A DNA stretch of 64,000 nucleotides from positions 186,001 to 250,000 of the forward strand of contig CANPZI010000001.1 of assembly GCA_947588995.1 (NCBI GenBank), in the 5' to 3' direction. Numbering within the stretch: the first letter of the stretch is position 1; each line of letters begins with the position of its first letter. This DNA is from an uncultured Lachnospiraceae bacterium. Its GTDB lineage: Bacteria > Bacillota > Clostridia > Lachnospirales > Lachnospiraceae. The notes beneath the pieces were generated by a model that made no database searches, was not told the origin of the DNA, and was given only the letters and a program-made list of their open reading frames with translations. Both the position numbers and the translations under genes were made by a program. Shown here piece by piece: positions 61,050 to 64,000 of the stretch.

Positions 61050-61668
61050 GCTCAGCCTGCTCCCTGCGATACACATCAAAATCCGCCACAACCTGATCCG
61101 CCCCCGACAGGGTATCGGCATGCCGCAATACCTTGCCGGCCGTCATGGCGATAATCTTCAGATCCATACGAAAAGACAGATGTCTGACATACTCCAGATC
61201 ATAGGCGAATCTGTCCTCCCAGCCCAGCGCATTGCGGCCGTTTACCTGCGCCAGTCCCGTGAGCCCCGGACGCACGTCATGCCTGTGCCTCTCCTCTTCC
61301 GTATACCACGGAAGATATCTGAGCAGAAGCGGCCTTGGCCCGACCAGACTCATATCGCCCTTTAAGATATTCCAGAGTTCCGGCAGTTCATCCAGGCTCG
61401 TCGCCCGAAGAAGCCTGCCAAAGCGCGGGAGACGCTCCTCGTCCGGTTTCAGCTCCCCGTTTTCGTCCCGCTCGTCCGTCATGGTGCGGAATTTGCAGAG
61501 CAGAAATATCTTCCCGTCTTTCCCGGGCCGCTGCTGCCTGAAAAGCACCGGGCTCCCCAGTCTGAGCCTGACAAGCGCCGCCAGGAACAGATAGAGCGGC
61601 GAAAGGATAATCAGCCCGCACAGGGATATGACGATATCCATAAACCGCTTGATACAGTTTCGATACAT
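61027..61668 (-). CDS. Initiating phosphosugar transferase, small monotopic type (PglC-like)
   Basis: A 213-residue protein, the size of PglC, with one N-terminal membrane helix or re-entrant hairpin (FMDIVISLCGLIILSPLYLF). The conserved core follows: LFRQQRPGKDGKIFLLCKFRTM, LRATSLDELPELWNIL, GDMSLVGPRPLL, and GLTGLAQVNGRNA. It transfers a phospho-sugar to undecaprenyl phosphate. GGAGGAG lies five bases before the ATG. Its neighbours on the upstream side are PglE- and PglF-like genes, so it probably loads a 4-amino-4,6-dideoxyhexose. It is the second initiator in the window. Confidence 0.92.
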   Translation of the reverse strand: MYRNCIKRFMDIVISLCGLIILSPLYLFLAALVRLRLGSPVLFRQQRPGKDGKIFLLCKFRTMTDERDENGELKPDEERLPRFGRLLRATSLDELPELWNILKGDMSLVGPRPLLLRYLPWYTEEERHRHDVRPGLTGLAQVNGRNALGWEDRFAYDLEYVRHLSFRMDLKIIAMTAGKVLRHADTLSGADQVVADFDVYRREQAEREKDRTL

Positions 61669-61715
61669 GTATTCTCCTCCGTCGTCCGTCTTGCGGGCAA
61701 GCCCGTTCTATCGCT

Positions 61716-62849
61716 CTATCGGCCGAAACAGCTCCGCACCGTGCCGATAATCAGTTCCATGTCCTCGGGCGTGTTCTTGATGTCGCTCGGCAGGCACAGC
61801 CCGCGCTCAAAAATATCCGCCCCCACGCTGCTGCCGTCGGCATTGTGCGGAATAAAGTCATAGGGGGCAAATACCGGCTGCAGGTGCATCGGCTTCCAGA
61901 TTGGCCTCGTCTCCGCGTTCACTCCCTCCAGCGTGTCCATCACCATATCAGGTGTTATTTTACTTCCTTTCGCGATTGTCATGCAGGAGAGCCAGCAGTT
62001 GGCGTCCCCATCCGGATTCAGCGGATTCATCGCAATCTCCGGAATATCCGCAAACGCGTCCCGATACTGCGCATAGATCTCTTTTTTGCGCGTCTTGTGC
62101 TCCTCCAGGTGTATGAGCTGCCCTCTGCCGATTCCCGCCGTGACATTGCTCATACGATAGTTATAGCCGATCTGGGAGTGCTGATAATGTCTTGCAGGAT
62201 CTCTTGCCTGTGTTGCAAGAAAAGTTGCACGCTTCGTCGCCTCCTCCTCCCGCGACACAAACATGCCGCCGCCGGAGGTCGTGATGATCTTATTGCCGTT
62301 AAAGGAATAGATGCCGTATTTCCCGTAAGTACCGGTGTGTCTGCCCCTGTAGGTGCTGCCCAGCGATTCCGCCGCATCCTCGATGAGCGGTACGCCGTGC
62401 GCCTCACAGACCGCCATGATCTCATCCAGCTTCGCCGGCGTCCCGTACAGATGTACGCAGATCACCGCTTTCGGATGCGGATATTTCACAAAAGCCCTCT
62501 CTAACGCCTCCGGAGACATATTCCAAGTATCGGGCTCCGCGTCGATAAATACCGGCGTCGCATCCTCATAGACAATCGGATTGCAGGTGGCGGAAAACGT
62601 GAAATCCGACACGAATACAACGTCCCCTCTGCCGACACCCAAAAGTTTTAAAGACAAGTGGATCGCCGCCGTACCTGAACTGAGCGCCGCGGCGTGCCCG
62701 CAGCCCGTATACGCCGCCATCTCTTTCTCAAACGCATTCACATTCGGCCCTAACGGCGCCACCCAGTTTGTGTCGAATGCCTCCTGCACAAATCTCTGCT
62801 CGTCGCCGTGCATTGTCGGGGACGAGAGATAGATTCTCTTTCTCTCCAT
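61716..62849 (-). CDS. PLP-dependent sugar aminotransferase (DegT/PglE-like)
   Basis: A 377-residue DegT/DnrJ/EryC1/StrS enzyme. It has ALSSGTAAIHLSLKLLGV, IEDAAESLGSTYRGRHTG and the Schiff-base lysine in YSFNGNKIITTSGGGM. Full length and intact motifs suggest activity. Next to a PglF-like dehydratase it should transaminate UDP-4-keto-6-deoxy-GlcNAc to the UDP-4-amino sugar, as PglE does for bacillosamine. No PglD-type N-acetyltransferase lies in the window. Confidence 0.9.
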   Translation of the reverse strand: MERKRIYLSSPTMHGDEQRFVQEAFDTNWVAPLGPNVNAFEKEMAAYTGCGHAAALSSGTAAIHLSLKLLGVGRGDVVFVSDFTFSATCNPIVYEDATPVFIDAEPDTWNMSPEALERAFVKYPHPKAVICVHLYGTPAKLDEIMAVCEAHGVPLIEDAAESLGSTYRGRHTGTYGKYGIYSFNGNKIITTSGGGMFVSREEEATKRATFLATQARDPARHYQHSQIGYNYRMSNVTAGIGRGQLIHLEEHKTRKKEIYAQYRDAFADIPEIAMNPLNPDGDANCWLSCMTIAKGSKITPDMVMDTLEGVNAETRPIWKPMHLQPVFAPYDFIPHNADGSSVGADIFERGLCLPSDIKNTPEDMELIIGTVRSCFGR

Positions 62850-62890
62850 CAGCTTTCTGCCTCTTTTCCGTTATTTGCCGACCGGCCAGC

Positions 62891-64000
62891 TCACGGCTCC
62901 TCCTCGAAACTGCTGTGGTAAGTCGGCACAATTTTTTTGATCAGGGGACGAATGTCCGAATTTTCGATCTGGCACTCGTCTTTCAGCTCTTTCAGCTGGG
63001 CAAAGAATACATGCTCGTCCAGCTCGATCGGCTTCCCGATGTGGATCAGCCTGTTGGCCGTATCCTTCATCCCCTCCTCGTCCATCAGGAGCTCCTCATA
63101 CAGCTTCTCTCCCGGGCGCAGTCCGGTAAACTCAATCTTGATATCCTCTCCCACGCGGTAACCCGACAGCTTGATCAGATTCTCCGCCAAATCCAGGATC
63201 CGGACCGGCTCTCCCATATCCAGCACGAATATCTCGCCGCCCCTGGCATAGGCGCCGGCCTGCAGCACCAGGGACACCGCCTCGGGTATCGTCATGAAAT
63301 AACGCATGATATCCGGATGGGTCACCGTCACCGGTCCGCCCGCCTCAATCTGCTTGCGGAACAGCGGGATCACGCTGCCGTTGCTGCCCAGCACATTGCC
63401 GAAACGGACCGCCACAAACTCCGTATCGTAATGCTTGTCAAATGTCTGGATAATCATCTCGCAGATCCGCTTGCTGGCGCCCATGATATTGGTAGGGTTC
63501 ACCGCCTTGTCCGTGGAAATCATCACAAAGCGCTGCACGCCGCTCATCGCCGCCGCCTGCGCGGTCTTGAACGTGCCGAAGACATTGTTCTTGATCGCCT
63601 CGGTGGGGCTGTCCTCCATCAGCGGCACATGTTTGTGCGCCGCCGCATGATAAACGATGTTCGGATGATATTTCTCAAAGATATAGTTCATGCGGTTCGT
63701 GTTGCGCACGGAGGCGATCAGCACCACCAGATCCAGTTCCGGATATTGTGTTTTCAGTTCCTGCTGAACATCGTAGACCGCATTCTCATAGATGTCCACA
63801 ATCACAAGCTGTCTGGGCCTGTGCGAAGCGATCTGCCTGCACAGCTCACTGCCGATGGAGCCGCCGCCGCCGGTGACAAGCACCACTTTGCCCTGTACAT
63901 ACCCCAGGATGGAGTCCATATCCACGCTGATCGGCTCGCGCCCCAGAAGATCTTCCACCTCCACATCACGCAGCTTGCTGACATTGACCTCCCCATTCAC
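62891..64000 (-). CDS. PglF/CapD-like nucleotide-sugar 4,6-dehydratase, 5' end outside window
   Basis: The visible 369 residues are the catalytic SDR domain: KVVLVTGGGGSIGSELCRQI (NAD site), AAAHKHVPLMEDSP, MISTDKAVNPTNIMGASKR and VRFGNVLGSNGSVIPLF, all diagnostic of PglF/CapD/WbpM. The dehydratase motif MISTDKA carries the catalytic residues. The family usually has about 600 residues with four N-terminal membrane helices; here the reading frame continues open past the right edge, so the gene is cut rather than short. It converts UDP-GlcNAc to UDP-4-keto-6-deoxy-GlcNAc, the first step for the amino sugar. Confidence 0.92.
   Translation of the reverse strand: MNGEVNVSKLRDVEVEDLLGREPISVDMDSILGYVQGKVVLVTGGGGSIGSELCRQIASHRPRQLVIVDIYENAVYDVQQELKTQYPELDLVVLIASVRNTNRMNYIFEKYHPNIVYHAAAHKHVPLMEDSPTEAIKNNVFGTFKTAQAAAMSGVQRFVMISTDKAVNPTNIMGASKRICEMIIQTFDKHYDTEFVAVRFGNVLGSNGSVIPLFRKQIEAGGPVTVTHPDIMRYFMTIPEAVSLVLQAGAYARGGEIFVLDMGEPVRILDLAENLIKLSGYRVGEDIKIEFTGLRPGEKLYEELLMDEEGMKDTANRLIHIGKPIELDEHVFFAQLKELKDECQIENSDIRPLIKKIVPTYHSSFEEEP

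Noticed and set aside
57927..64000. A complete Campylobacter-like N-glycosylation (Pgl) system
   Set aside because: PglF-, PglE-, PglC- and PglK-like genes are present, but no STT3/PglB with a WWDxG-type motif was found, so protein glycosylation is not supported here.
1..64000. CRISPR arrays, tRNAs, rRNAs, insertion sequences or prophage genes
   Set aside because: I saw no regularly spaced repeats, tRNA-like cloverleaf ends, transposase or integrase motifs in any frame.

Overview
The window is a single, very long surface-polysaccharide locus. All 51 protein genes I support lie on the minus strand, so transcription runs from base 64000 towards base 1. Genes are packed tightly, many sharing a 4-base ATGA stop/start overlap, and no gene-free stretch exceeds about 220 bases. 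By eye the DNA is moderately GC-rich, with strong Shine-Dalgarno sequences (GGAGG type) and CotH-family secreted proteins. The gene repertoire suggests a Gram-positive anaerobe of the Clostridia, most likely Lachnospiraceae; this is an inference from gene content, not a database match. I see no tRNA, rRNA, CRISPR array, transposase or integrase.

Right part (about 64000 to 38700), in transcription order. It opens with a PglF-like dehydratase (cut by the window edge), a PglE-like aminotransferase and a PglC-like initiating sugar-phosphate transferase, the kind of set that makes and loads a 4-amino-4,6-dideoxy sugar. A PLP-dependent desulfhydrase/deaminase-like enzyme and an ATP-grasp ligase follow where a PglD acetyltransferase might be expected. 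Next come a TviB/TviC pair (UDP-GalNAcA route), a GT10-like fucosyltransferase, two formyltransferase-family enzymes, family 4 glycosyltransferases and several large multispan GT-C-like proteins. Embedded here is a scattered Dlt-like cassette: AMP ligase, carrier protein, MBOAT and SGNH protein, with a formyltransferase and a GtrII-like glucosyltransferase inside it.

Middle part (38700 to 22080). A recognisable promoter precedes a polysaccharide-deacetylase-like gene and an AsnB. An AT-flanked GT4, a second SGNH protein and a second AsnB follow. Then come a GT2, two GT11-type fucosyltransferases, a PglK-like ABC flippase, a DUF6056 protein, a DUF5672 protein, a GT17 protein and a Wzy-like polymerase.

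Left part (22080 to 1). A good promoter opens what looks like a second, self-sufficient Wzx/Wzy operon: WbaP-like initiator, GT4, GT2, GT11, GT2, pyruvyltransferase, Wzx flippase, GH88/105-like protein, Wzy-like polymerase with a Wzz-like tail, and a TagA/GT4 fusion. Three tandem CotH-kinase-like secreted proteins follow, then a GT4, a radical SAM/SPASM enzyme and a truncated GT4. The CotH genes arose by tandem duplication whose scars are still readable, and each carries a G9 homopolymer near its 5' end, which suggests phase variation.

Taken together the window could encode two undecaprenyl-linked glycans decorated with amino, formyl, acyl or aminoacyl, amide, pyruvyl and fucosyl groups. The chemistry is inferred from protein families; no substrate is proven by the sequence.
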